DNA of 64,000 bases from NCBI GenBank assembly GCA_027943335.1, contig BSBK01000967.1:186001-250000 (forward strand). Direction: 5' to 3'. Made by a program: the position numbers and the translations under genes. Source of the stretch: Chamaecyparis obtusa (taxonomy: Eukaryota; Streptophyta; Pinopsida; Cupressales; Cupressaceae). Below the pieces are notes generated by a model. It saw nothing but the letters and a program-made list of their open reading frames with translations. It did no database searches and had not been told where the DNA came from. Shown piece after piece: positions 25,576 to 37,470 of this stretch (positions are counted from its first letter, which is position 1; every line of letters starts with the position of its first letter).

Positions 25576-25624
<49 letters not shown>
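25576..25624. repeat. (AT)n microsatellite
   Basis: Uninterrupted alternating AT of about 48 bases, directly after direct repeat copy 1. Confidence 0.97.
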
Positions 25625-25626
<2 letters not shown>

Positions 25627-27172
25627 GTCAGAAGCAAAAAGGAAAATCCCTGATAAAAGTAATGGTATAATTTGGATAGTAAGGATCACCAAACTTCATA
25701 AAACATACAGACCTATCTAGTGATCATATTGTGCTGAAGGTGGTGCCTGATGCTTTGCTGCTGCAACAACTATAGACTGTGATGCAAATTAATTAACTTC
25801 TTTAAGCCTTACCCTTGTTGTTTCAAATATATCATTTGGGTATGCACAAAGGTCATAGGAATTGGGGTACACATAGTTCATTTATGAGCTTTTTCTTGGG
25901 AAGCTAATTGCTCAGCTCTCATCTACTTCATTTATTGGGAAGCATGATTAATTTTTAGATGGCGGGGGCAATCTTGGCTACATGAACAAATTTCAAAAAA
26001 CAAATCAAAGAATGTACATGCCATCTTTTTGGTACGCACACCAAATAATAAAAAATCACCGCCATAAATAATGTGGAGCTTGCAACATTCAGTTCCTTGC
26101 TTCAAGAGATTTTATTTTTCTTACTGATCTATGGTCTAGTTATTTCTTAGGTATATATATAGTTATCCCAGCTGTCGGTGATACCAACACCATAACTGCA
26201 ACATCGGTTTGTGTCGCTTGATCAACGGAAGTGTGTCAGACTGATGTTTATGTTTCGATGTTTTAATCTTATGTGTTAATGAATGCTAATTAATGAGTCT
26301 TATGAATGCTAATGAATGCTAATTAATAAGATGAATGCTCAATGGAATACACCATATCTAAATGGAATACTTTGTTCCTGACATACTTAAATGGAATACA
26401 CCAAGAAGTACCAAATAATGATTGCTCAATTGTTGTAATGGAAAAGCATCAGAACCGTCCATTTCTAGAACTTGATTTTCTAGTCTTAATGATTTTTCTA
26501 TAGTCGTAATGATTTTTCTTATTTCTTCCCATTAGAGCCACTTCATATGCACATGTGATGAATATGCAAATTTTCCTAAGCAGTTTTGGGAGCAGACCCA
26601 ACAACAGATGTACTATTGTGAAAATCATCACAAGTCCATTTGTTGCTGGGTCGTTCCCAGTGGTTTTTGGTCAAATTTGCATGTTTTTCACCTGTTCATA
26701 TACCAAATGATAAATTCTCAATTGTTGTAATGGAAAAGCATTAGAACCATTCATTTCTAGAACTTGATTTTGTAGTCTTAATGATTTTTCTATAGTCCTA
26801 ATGATTTTTCTATAGTCTTAATGATTTTTCTTTCGTCTTAATGTTTGTTTCTCTTGATAAATTAGGCCTTGAATTTGAATTTTTGTTCACTGTTTTATTT
26901 CAACTTGATATTTCATTCATTTTTCATATACACAAAGACTACACATGCTGATAAAAAAATGAGCTATTTGATTGTTCACTGTTCATGATTGTAAATGGTC
27001 AATATTTTTGATAGTACTCCTTGGTGTATTCCATTTAAAAATAATCATGTTTCTATGATTATGATAAATGTCCCTCTATGGGCCTATGAACTGCATACAA
27101 CTACTCCTCTTGTAGGTATTTACACGTCTTTGAGGTTAGTTCCATGTTTTCTTTCATTCTTGCATTTGAAAT
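25625..27172. other. Anonymous CACTA interior
   Basis: No gene supported. A short internal duplication is seen: AATGGAAAAGCAT...AGAAC and TCTTAATGATTTTTCTATAG occur near 26440-26520 and again near 26730-26845. Confidence 0.5.
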
Positions 27173-28040
27173 TGTGTACAAGGAAATGTACCTTCATAGG
27201 ATTAGTGTTGAGTAATAAATGAAATAGAAACTAAATAAACCACAATAGAGAAACTATTTATCAAATTAATGATCAATTGAGCATCCTATGGCTCTCTAAC
27301 TAAGAATGTTAATGCAAAGCTCTCAGCAAGCTTCCATTAATGACAATCCTAGAATGAGAATGATAAAGATTTAAGCTAAAGCTAATAATTAGATCAAAGT
27401 AAATGCTAATTAAACTCTCAAAATGCCTTTCTAGATATAAATTGCAAGAGGTTCAATGCAATTCTCAGATGTGTGGTTATGAATTATGAAGGTTTTGGTC
27501 TTCCTTTTATAGATTTTCCCAATGGTAGGGGGTGTAGTGTAGTTAATCATGATTAAGCCTTGGTTGAGTCTTTGGTTCCACCCTTTGAAGACAATGCAAA
27601 GTTTGTGTCCTAAAATCTTGGGACAAGTAGACAAGATGAATGGACAAGATTCTCTTTCACTTTGAGTGATTGAGATTGAATTTGGCTTGATCCATGTGAA
27701 TGCCTTCTCTTAAATCCTATTGGTTGATTGAATTTCCTCCCTCTTGGGTTGTTGAGAGAAATTAGGATTTATTAATTGATTTAAATTTATTTTTTTAGCC
27801 ATGTACCCCTTGAATGGGTTGAATTTGATTTACTCCAAGACTATATAATTAATTGAATTAATTGCACTTTCATTTGATTGCACTTGATTAAAATGCTCTC
27901 AATTTTGATTTATCTCAAATTAAGACTTGATTTTAATTTTCATTGGCTAATTATGCATTGTGATTCAATTGCTTCAATTTTGTCCTTGATTTTCTTTGAT
28001 TTGTCATTGAATTGTCTTTGTCTATTTTCAGGTGATTACA
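27173..28040 (-). repeat. Solo LTR of the Tat family with TSD GAAAT
   Basis: 868 bp, inverted relative to the host Tat LTRs. The minus strand begins TGTAATCACC at 28040 and ends TGTACACA at 27173. Perfect 5-bp flanks, GAAAT at 27168-27172 and 28041-28045. It is a separate later insertion of the same family into the CACTA. Confidence 0.95.
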
Positions 28041-28355
28041 GAAATGTTAATGGGCTACATACAGAGGTATTATGTGTATCATTGTTGGTGATTATTTAAT
28101 TGTAGTATTTTATTTTTTATTTGTTTTCTTGTTGTTTCTTTTCCATTTCTACAATATGGACATGTACTTTTCTTTGAGCAGTGTGCTTTATGTTGTGGAG
28201 CCCTATGTATTAATGTAATGGCAATATTTCTGGTATGAAGGGATTGATTGTAGCCCTTCATATTGTAGTCTTCTTAGCTCTACCTACTATCCATGCATAT
28301 TATGGTTGTGTTGCATGTGCATTCTTGATTCAGAGTGGGAAAATCTTATTTTCGA

Positions 28356-29034
28356 TGCGAGGGAGAGAAGCCAAACACATAAAAAATATGCAAATAAACA
28401 TGATAGCTAAAAAACATAAATGTAGATATCATAATAGCTGAAAAACATAAATGTAGATATCATGGTCACAATTGTTTGGAGACACAACATAATTGAATGA
28501 TATACCCATACAATGAAACACAACCACTACTCCTCCAGTTCTAAGTGGACACTGCGAGATCCAAAAACCATAGATAAGGAATAAATTTAGAGAGCAAAGG
28601 AGGAGGGTCGTAACGACCAAAATAATATAGGGTCCCTATATTATTTTAGTTGTTATGGCCCTCCTCCTTTGATCTCTAAATTTATTCCTTATCTTTGGTT
28701 TTTGGATCCCATAGTGTCCACTTAGAATTGGAGTAGTGGTTGTGTTGCATTGTCTAGGTATAGCATTCAATTATGTTGTGTCTACAAACAATTGTGACCA
28801 TGATGCCTACATGTATGTTTCTCAGCTATTTTGTCCCAGGACCCCTTATGACACTTTATGACCCTTTACGATCCCTAAGAATACATATTAGAGGTCTTAA
28901 AGTGTCGTAAAGGGTCATAAGAGGATCCTAGAAGGGGCCAGATGAGATTCTATCTTCACGTGGTTGGCCTTGTTAAAGTAGAGAATGTTAAAATATTCTT
29001 GAAATAAAGAGAAGCTCAATAATTTAAGGTCTCA
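28356..29034. repeat. Direct repeat copy 2 containing a long hairpin
   Basis: Second copy of 24895-25563, with its hairpin at about 28435-28828 and a follow-on hairpin around 28835-28935. The 2.8 kb between the copies is unrelated. Confidence 0.88.
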
Positions 29035-29074
29035 GTCCATGGAGATGCTGAAAAAATGACGGGAATCAATGATG

Positions 29075-29296
29075 GAGAGTTTTTAGATTCTGAGATGTAT
29101 ATGCAGTGGAGGCCATAAGATATTTTTGTGGAGATTTCCTAGATGTGGAGATTTGCTAGAGTGGCTATATACATATGAGGGTTTCTAGATTGAGTACCAA
29201 TACATAGATGATGATTCAGTAACCTACGTCTATAAAAAATTCACAAATATACCTTCTTTGGCCTCCACTCATACCTCTTCTTAGAATCTAGAAACT
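29075..29296. repeat. Imperfect inverted repeat
   Basis: TTTAGATTCTGAGATGTATA then GTGGAGGCCA (29082-29116) is repeated inversely as TGGCCTCCACTCATACC then TTAGAATCTAGAAAC (29259-29296). Confidence 0.65.
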
Positions 29297-29545
29297 TTGG
29301 ATGCTTTTTCTCATCCATGCACAAAATGTGCTAGTGATCATACAAAATTACTTTTGTGAGACTGGGATCAATTATGAGAAGGTAAACAAGAAGATAATAT
29401 TATTGTATCTTTCATTTCTTTTATCCATTCATATTTTCTTCCTTCTCTTATATTGGATACCGTGCAATTTACATAAAGGCAAGGTGGTGATTATTCTCAA
29501 CGATCAACATGTATAAGTCTTCTAGGCCTTACCCAGTAGCTAGGA

Positions 29546-30023
29546 CTAAAGATAACAAAGCTCAAGGGACCATCACAGTTGGTCTCTTTCTTCAGTCCAT
29601 ATTACTGACAAAACATTTTACCTTTCATTAACTCATCAAATGCCGTGATTTGAAATAATTTAATAGATGATATTTTCATCACTAACGTACATTATTTTAG
29701 TTTGACATTGAACGGATTTATCTACTTCCCGCACTTTTAGACTACAAGTACAGCCATAAAGAAGCATCCCCTCCCATGGCTTGATTAATGTAGGCCATGG
29801 GAGGAGATGCTTCTTTATCATTGTCCTCGTAGTCTACAAGTGTGCGAAGTTGATAAATTCATGCAACATCAGCTTAAATAATATACGTTATCATGAAAAT
29901 ATTCTATTAAATTCTTTCAAATCCCCGCATTTGATGAGCTAACAAAAGGTAAACCATTTTGTCAATGATATGGACCAAAGAAAGAGACCAACTATGATGG
30001 TATCTTGAGCTTTGTCATCTTTA
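29546..30023. repeat. Long foldback element
   Basis: Near-complete inverted repeat of about 478 bp. The left arm starts TAAAGATAACAAAGCTCAAG and the right arm ends CTTGAGCTTTGTCATCTTTA. The centre, near 29790, includes GAAGCATCCCCTCCCATGGC and its inverse. It is a foldback or MITE-type element with no coding capacity. Confidence 0.85.
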
Positions 30024-30460
30024 ATGTGCCTATCCATTGCTTTTTTGATGGGAATGAAAATTATTTCAACAACAACACTATATGTCCGATGACTATCTAT
30101 CAAAAATATCTGATAGCTAGCTGTTGCATGTACAACATCCCCGTCGGTAAAAAACTTCAAATGATGGCTATCTATCAGAAATATCCAATAGTTAGTCGTC
30201 ACATGTACATAATCTCTAATGCACTTCTGTCAAAATTGCGACCCTAAGAAATAGAAATGACGACATGTTCACCATTTTGGTCGCCCCTCTTTAGATGCAA
30301 ATTACGATGGCCATAGTCATCGTAATTATGACGCCTATGGTAGCCGTCATTTTTTTTAATTGAAAAATTGCAATGACATGTGGTGTCTCTTGATTGATAG
30401 AATACAGTCGTAATTCTGATGGCTTGCCATTGAAAAAAGGGCTCAAATGTACTAGTGATG

Positions 30461-31560
30461 CGATACTAAAAAAAGAGATGGCGAGTCTTTTTTAGGGTTT
30501 CTCCAAAGATGGAGAATGGTCTTCGCACGCTATCCATGAAGCATACCCGAGAAAGAAGAGATGGAAATATTTATGAGCAACTTAAATATGGAGATGAACT
30601 ATAGGCTCCAACTTCAATGTCCCCCTACATTTGAAAAGATCATCGAAAATGGGATCAAAATTGAAGAAGTGTTGGTCAAAAGAGGTGAAATCAAACTATT
30701 CAAAGATAACAAGACCTATACCAATACTAATAAAAACAATAAATTAAATAATTATAATAATAATAAAGGATCCAACAATCACAATGATAAACTAAGATTA
30801 TGGTTGAAAAACACCAATAAAAATCTTGTGAATGATGAAGTTGTGGAAGCACACAACTTAAAGGCTACCCCCTTTAATTTATCGAATGGGTCAAACCCAA
30901 CATATAATGTTAATCAAATGACCAAGGATCCTTATAATAACACCAACAACAACAACAATCCTTTCAATAATTTTAATATCAATAAGCCTAAACTGTTCTT
31001 TTCCACATATCAAAAAAGGAAATTCACATTTCTAGGTGAACCTTTGGAAAATGCATTGAGAACTTTAGTGGCCAACAAAATTATTGTTCTACCTGAGTCA
31101 AGGCCATTCAAACCACAAGTCAAACCCACATGGTCGAATGAATCTCATCATTGCGAATATCATCATAACAAAGGACATAAGACAAACAAATGTATGAAAT
31201 TGAAACACCTTGTCCAAGACTTAATCGATGATGGAACCATAAAGGTAGAAGGACCTCAAAATAATGAGGGCCACATAGCTTTCAAGAACCCTTTCTTAAA
31301 TCATGAAAAAGGGGGAATCATCAAATACAAACCACAATAATAAAAGGGTTAATGAAAAGGTGATTTTTTCCCATACTTATGACAACACCATAAATACTTT
31401 AAGTGGTGATGAAAACACAATAAATGTGATTGTGGTGAAAGAAAAAAAAAAGGAGACAACATCTAATATTGTGACTAGGGGGAAAGCATCAAATATCACT
31501 CTATCAGGATGTACTCCTAGAATCATTCTACCTAATCAAACATCTTCCTCTTTCAAATAA
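30461..31560 (+). pseudogene. gag: Tat gag, 3' part
   Basis: Continues gag directly after the CACTA insertion and in the same frame once the insert and one ATG are removed. Segments: FLGFLQRWR (about 30489-30515), SIPEKEEMEIF (about 30546-30577), MNYRLQLQCPPTFEKIIENG (about 30594-30653). A CX2HX4HX4C variant zinc knuckle, CEYHHNKGHKTNKC, lies at 31152-31193, followed by LKHLVQDLIDDGTI. It carries a stop before SIPEKEE. An Asn-rich linker (about 30700-30970) separates the domains. The main frame ends at 31338-31340; a shifted frame continues to 31560. Confidence 0.9.
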
Positions 31561-33390
31561 TACAATTTGGTGGACCAAATACAAAGAACCCCTTGCCCAA
31601 ATTTCTATCTTAGAGTTACTCAAACTTTCACCTACTCATAAGGAGATTTTGGAAAAAGCCCTTGTTGAGACCAATGTACCTTTGAATTTGGATGCGGATA
31701 AGTTCCAAAATATGGTAGGTCATCTTGTTTCACCCTATTATTTATCCTTCTCAGAGCAAGATGATATGTCCTTGAATCACCCGCAAAACTTGCCTTTTCA
31801 TATTAAGGTGTTGATTCGCAAGCATAGAGTTAAGAGAGTCCTCATTGATGGGGGAGCCAACTTAAATATCTACACCTTAAACCTAGTTAAAGCCTTAAGA
31901 TTTTTTGAGGAAGCTATTGACATAAAGAAGAAAATAACCATTAAAGGTTACAATGATGAATAAAGAGCCTCTAAAGGTATAATAGTACTCCCCATGAGAG
32001 TTGGTCCAATACAAAAAGAGACCATTTTCTAAGTCCTAGATCTGAAATTAACCTACAACATCTTGTTAGGAAGGTCATGGATCCATGAAATGCAGGCAAT
32101 ACCTTTGACATATCATCAATGCCTCAAATTTTCGTACGTGGGACAAGAAGTCATGGTAAGTGGGGATTTGAATCCTTTCTAATATTGCAATAATATGAAA
32201 CCCATAAATGACTCCTTAGTCCCACATAATGCAAAAGGGTCTATGTTAAAAATAATAGAGAAAGGACAAAGTTCCAAAGATCTTCCATCCTTGAAAGCAA
32301 AAGAAAAAGAAGAAAAAGAAGATGCTGTTGTTGAAAATTACCAAGTTCCCATTAACTTAACTACATAGACTAAGGGAAAGGAGAAAGTTAGTGAGGAAAG
32401 TACCCATGATGAAGAAAAAGAAGACCAAGCAAGATCCATTCAAATCTACACCAAGGATGCCCATTATCAAAAGATGGATAACATGATCAATAATTTTTAG
32501 AAGCAATGCCAAATCAAGTAAAAGGGTGTGGGTGAATACTCCTTATCTATGATGGATCTACCCTTATCTCCCAAATCCCATGGAAAACCATCTAGCCTAC
32601 ATACACCTCATAAATACAATGACCACTTTGTAAGGGCTAGTACTTCTTCATCTATGGATGAAGAAGATAATGGAATCTTAAAATGGTTATACAAAGATGC
32701 AGAGTCAAGTGCGCATGGAAAAAACATTCAAAACATAAGAATTCCTACTCATCAATATGGAAAAGGATTTCAAATAATGCAAAAAAATTAGATATAGAGG
32801 ACAAGGACCTTTGGGAACAAGAAATGAAGGATTAATTGAACCCATTGAGATGTCTTGGAGGGGATAGCAAAGAGAAAATCAGATTGGGGTATCTTGAACA
32901 AGGATACACTCAAAATAAGTATCATAGGGTTTATGATCAAATTTTGCAACTAGGTTCCCAAAGTGATGAAGATTCAAACAATTTGGAGTGGGACTCATTG
33001 TCAAGTGAGTCTTGCCAAGATAAAGAGGTGGATGTAATTCACATGTATACTCCCAACAAGGGAAAGAACAAGCTTTAGTATCAAATCATAATCAAGCATC
33101 AAGTTCTAATCGTGAAGTGATAGAAAATGTGCTAAGTCAAGAAATTGAAGAAAATCCATGGGTAGGAGAGCCTTATGTTCCATCATGGATACCTACTATA
33201 GGAGAATCTAACCCTGGCCCAAGAGATTTTTACCCATTAGAAACCCGAGAGGATTTGAGTGAGGAAGATTTTGACCCAAGCTCTCTAGAACACCTAGAAG
33301 AGGCACATGTTATAGATTTGAGTGATACAATCTTTGAACCTTCCAATGAGGTCATGTCCCTAAACCCTACCGAGCCAAACTGAAACATTG
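31561..33390 (+). pseudogene. Tat aspartic protease and linker
   Basis: The protease active site reads RVLIDGGANLNIYTL at about 31835-31880, with DGG for the usual DTG or DSG. It is followed by the conserved YNILLGRSWIHEMQAIP near 32056-32106 and YHQCLKFSY near 32114. A long acidic, poorly conserved linker (32250-33390) leads to the reverse transcriptase, as in Tat elements. Several stops and frameshifts are present. Confidence 0.85.
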
Positions 33391-33752
33391 ATCCCTTATC
33401 CCTTATCTATCTAGAGCTCATTGAATGGGATTCCATCAAACCTACTATCCTTTCCACATTTTTGAATGATAAAAAGGTGTCCCAATACCTTAATGTGGTT
33501 AAAACTTCTTCTACCATTGAATATCAAGAAGAAGTGATGAAGGGAAGTATCCAATCTCTCAGTTTAGATAATTGAAAATAATAAAAAAATTAAAAATGGA
33601 AAGAATCTAATGTTGAAAACCACATTGTGGCAGCATTAGGTCAAAAAGAGAAAGAAACAAAGAGCATTTCCAAAGGTGAAAACCCAATAGAGGCACCTAA
33701 GGAAGATAGGCTGGATAATTTTCCTGAACACTATTAGGAAAGATCACCTATT

Positions 33753-35302
33753 TTGATTGAACCAACGGAGAAAGTCAACAATGGGTCAGAATTAGAACCA
33801 AGGATTATACACCTAGCAACATCTTTATCTAGTGAAGAAAAAGAGGATTTTATAAAATTCTTCAAGGAAAGACAAATCAATTTTGAATGGCCATATGATG
33901 ATATGTTGGGACTAGATCCTAATATGATGATGCATCATTTAAACATAAAAGAAGGAGTCAGACCAGTCAAACAAAAATTAAGAAACTGCACCCACACATA
34001 GCACTCCTTGTCAAAGTAGAGTTGGAAAAATTACTAAAAGTGGGATTCATAAGAGCCATTGATTATGATGAATGGATATCAAACATTGTGCCTATTTCAA
34101 AAGTAGATAAGTCAATCAGAATTTGCACAGACTTCTGAGATCTCAATCTTGCATGTCCGAAGGATGATTTTCAATTACTGAGCATAGATGCCATAGTAGA
34201 TTTGATAGCGGGTCACTCCATGTTCTCACTAATGGATGGATTTAGTGGCTATAATCAGATTAAAATAGCACCCAAGGATCAAGATAAAATAATATTCACA
34301 TGTGCATGGGGGACATTTTGCTGGAATGTTATGCCTTTTGGTCTCAAAAATGCAGGAGCAACATATCAATGAGAAATGACTACTATTTTTCATGATATGA
34401 TGCATAAATTCCTAGAGAACTATGTAGATGACATACTTTAAAAATCTCACTCAAGAGAAGAACATCTACCTATTGTGGAAAAGATATTCACAAGGTTGGA
34501 GCAATTTAAAGTGAGACTCAATCCTAAGAAATGTGCATTTGGTGTACAATCAGGAAAATTGCTAGAATACATAGTTTCGGCTAAGGGAATAGAGGTAGAC
34601 CCCACAAAAGTAAAAGCAATTATGGAAATGGGGGAGCCTCAAAATGTAATCCAAATGAGATCACTTCAAGGTAGAATCGAATCAATTAGGAGGTTTATAT
34701 CACAACTGGCAGAGAAGTGTCACTCTTTTACTCAACTCCTTTACAAGGACATAGTATTTAGATGGGATGAAAAGTGTGAAGAAGCATTCACATTACTTAA
34801 AAAGTACCTGATGATTCCACCTAATTTGATGCCACCAATAAGAGGGAAGCCATTAATTTTGTACATTTCAGCAATTGAACATGCTTTAAGAGAACTCTTG
34901 GCTCAAGAGGATGGAAATGGTAAAGAAAAACCCATCTATTACATAAGCAGGACATTGGTAAAATATGAGATGAACTACACATTTATAGAAAGAGCATGTT
35001 TGATGGTATTTTTTTCTTCCCAAAAACTATGACATTATATGCTATCTCATAAAATTAGACTTATAGCAAAAATTGATCCATTAAAATATCTCTTAAGAAA
35101 AACAACCCTCATGGGAAGATTGGCTAAATGGGTCATGGTTCTAAGCGAGTTTGATATTGAATATGTGAATCTAAAGGAAATCAAAGGCCAAGTGATAGTA
35201 GACCAACTAGAAGAGTCACCTTTACAAGATGAACAACCTATTCAAGTAGAATTTCCAGATTCAGAGATAATTAATATTGAAGCAAAGACATGGAAGTTAT
35301 AA
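33753..35302 (+). pseudogene. Tat reverse transcriptase and RNase H
   Basis: The RNA-dependent DNA polymerase of the element. WPYDDMLGLDPNMMMHHLNI (about 33888-33950) opens the domain. After one frameshift near 33986 a single frame runs on through ICTDF*DLNLACPKDDF, SLMDGFSGYNQIKIA (about 34231-34275), MPFGLKNAGATYQ (about 34331-34370) and the catalytic YVDD at 34421-34432. Thumb and connection follow (NPKKCAFGVQSGKLL), then RNase H with YYISRTLVKYEMNY. In-frame stops include TGA codons where arginine is expected (DF*DLN, YQ*EM, KL*HY), consistent with CGA to TGA decay. The catalytic aspartates of YVDD are intact. Confidence 0.93.
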
Positions 35303-35690
35303 TTTGATGGCTCTTATACCCAACATGGCTTAGGTGCAGGAATATTACTAATTAATCCTCAAGGATCAACAATCCCTAAATCATACAAGCTACTATTACC
35401 ATGTACAAACAATATAGATGAGTATGAGGCACTAGTTATCAACATCAAATTAGCATTGGAGTGGAAAGTGACAAAGTTGCAGATATTTCAAGATTTTCAA
35501 TTGGTCATTAATCAAATAAATGATGAGTATTAAAACAAGGATGATAAGTTGATACCCTATAAAATTATGATAGAAGATCTCAATAAGTAATTCACATTAA
35601 TAATTTTTGAACAAGTGCCAAGAGACAAGAACAAAGCAGTAGATTCTATGGCTACACTAGCTTCACTTCTCCAAATGTTGGATCAAAGTG
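35303..35690 (+). pseudogene. Second, Tat-type RNase H domain
   Basis: An additional RNase H after the first one, a hallmark of Tat-lineage gypsy elements. FDGSYTQHGLGAGILL at 35303-35350, NNIDEYEALV (about 35409-35438), QDFQLVINQ (about 35493-35520) and VPRDKNKAVDSMATLASL (about 35615-35670) supply the acidic active-site pattern. A stop precedes FDGS and two more lie in the domain. It is in the same frame as the reverse transcriptase. Confidence 0.85.
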
Positions 35691-37040
35691 CCATATATGA
35701 ATTCTTGGTAGAAGAAGTTGAACAACCCACATTTTACCCCTCTTATCCCCACACCATTTTCCTATTAGTGGGAGATGAATCACCTTGGTATGGATCCATT
35801 TATACATACCTAAAAGACCAAACCTTACCCATGGACCAAATCCAAAACCAAAAGAAAAGTCTCATAAGAAAAGCCTCTTGTTACACACTTGTATCCGACA
35901 CATTGTATTGTAAAAGTCTAGACGGAATGATTTTAAGGTGTTTAGAGAAGGAGGAATCAACTTTAGCCTTACAAGAAATCCACGAAGGAATTTTTGGGTC
36001 ACATTCGAATGAGTTAACCCTAGCAAAGAAACTTCTTAGGATAGGATATTATTGGCCTACTATGGAGAAAGATGATTGTAACTTTGCAAAAACTTGTCAG
36101 AAATGCCATACCATGGGAACCTAATTCATGTGCCAGCACAAGAACTGCATCAAATGACTACACCTTGGCCCTTTTATCAATGGGGGTTGGACTTAATAGG
36201 GATGATTTATACACCATAATCAAATGGTCATAAGTTCATCATTACATTAACTAAATATTTTACCAAATGGGTAGAAGTTGTGCCATTATCCACTGCCACA
36301 GGAAAGAAAATTTCCATGTTCATATTAAACCACATAATTTGTAGGTATGGTGTTCCTCAAGCTATTATAACGGATAATGCAAAACATTTCAAGAAAAAGG
36401 ACTTGAAAGAACTATGGCAAAAATTCCATGTGGTACATCATTCATCTTCAATATATTAACTGCAAGGTAATGGACAAGAAAAAGCCACAAATAAGAACAT
36501 CTTAAAAATATTTAAGAGAATAGTGGATAATTTAGGTAGAGATTGGAAAATTCAACTAAACCCTACCTTATGGGCTTATAGAACAAGTATCAAAACACCA
36601 ACAGGAGCTACACCATTCTCACTAGTTTATGGAGCTGAAGCAATTTTACCTTTGGAGGTAGAAATTCCATCTTTAAGAATCTCATTGCATGGAATACTGA
36701 GTGAAGAAGACTATAGGGTTTCTAGACTACAAGAATTGGATCTACTATATGAAAGACAACAACAATATTTTGACCATTTAAAAGTGTATCAAAATCGAAT
36801 GTCAAGGAATTAAAACAAGCACATTAAACCAAGGACATTCCAAATAGGTGATCTACTCTTGTGAGGAAACCCTAAAATCAAGTAGAAAGAGAGAAGAAAG
36901 GGAAATGAGAAGCAAACTGGTTAGGACCTTTTGTGATCACCTCTTCTTTTGGAATGGGTACCTACAAACTAGCTGATTGTGAGGGAGAAGAGTTACAAGA
37001 ACCTATCAACAATATACACTTGAAGAGATTCTACACATGA
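35690..37040 (+). pseudogene. Tat integrase
   Basis: Inserts the element's DNA copy into the genome. The HHCC zinc domain is EIHEGIFGSHSN...KTCQKCH (about 35978-36108). The core has WGLDLIGMI (about 36181-36207), ITDNAKHF (about 36367-36390) and GNGQEKATNKN (about 36466-36498), giving the D-D-E triad. Then follow TPTGATPFSLVYGAEAILPL (about 36595-36654) and the C-terminal GPY/F-type WLGPFVI...GTYKLAD with a natural end HLKRFYT at 37038. One frameshift lies near 36118, with further stops in the core and after QNRMSRN. Confidence 0.92.
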
Positions 37041-37254
37041 AGAAAATGAAAGGGTATAGAGAAAAAGAGTATCAAAAAATTAGATGAGAGAGAATCCTAT
37101 TTATTATACATAGTCAAAGGAGATCCTGAAAAATTCAAAAACATTAAAAAACATAAAAGAAGAAAAAAAATCAGAAAGGCAGAAAAGATAAAAAATAATG
37201 GAAAATTGAGAATGAAGAAAGCCAAAAACATTAAAAAATGATCCTCAAAAAGAT

Positions 37255-37470
37255 GTTGTCTTGGTGAAAACCTAGCAAATAGGCGTCTTGATGATTTGAA
37301 AATAAGAAAATTGAAAAAGAGAAAATACAAAAAAAATGAAAAAAGAGAAAGTGCCTTGGTGAAAACCTAGCAAATAGGCACCTTGGTAGAAAAAAAGGAA
37401 AAAGCTTAAAAAATAGAAGAAGAGAAAATCTATTCAATTGGTGAAAACTTGGTAAACATACACCATTGAA
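37255..37470 (+). repeat. Three GGTGAAAACC...GGCACC tail repeats
   Basis: Copies at 37257-37292, 37351-37387 and 37436-37470, each built as TTGGTGAAAACCTAGCAAAT then AGGCACCTTGG with variations. GTGCC and GGCAC can pair around a loop of about 21 bases. The spacers are A-rich. The same unit occurs in the tail of the 54083 element. Confidence 0.85.

Larger units (their letters stand above)
17179..30457. mobile_element. CACTA (En/Spm) DNA transposon, non-autonomous
   Basis: 13,279 bp. The left end is CACTACAACATTTGGG. The right end, read inward on the minus strand, is CACTAGTACATTTGAG, 13 of 16 identical. It is flanked by the 3-bp duplication ATG (17176-17178 and 30458-30460), the size known for CACTA elements. 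Deleting the element and one ATG joins the two gag halves in a single uninterrupted frame reading NLCDTKKRDGES, which is strong proof of both ends. No transposase could be recognised. Repeated TCGTAAT-type motifs lie near both ends (around 17252, 17275, 30286, 30321 and 30408). Inside are gene-fragment capture, hairpins and three later insertions. Confidence 0.92.

Noticed and set aside
25576..25624. AT run as a promoter or cruciform signal
   Set aside because: A plain microsatellite. No gene lies downstream.
17171..30469. A 9-bp duplication (ATGCACTAC / ATGCGATAC) suggesting a Mutator-like element
   Set aside because: Only 7 of 9 bases match, and the bases after ATG on the left belong to the CACTA terminus. 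The 3-bp ATG reading restores gag exactly.
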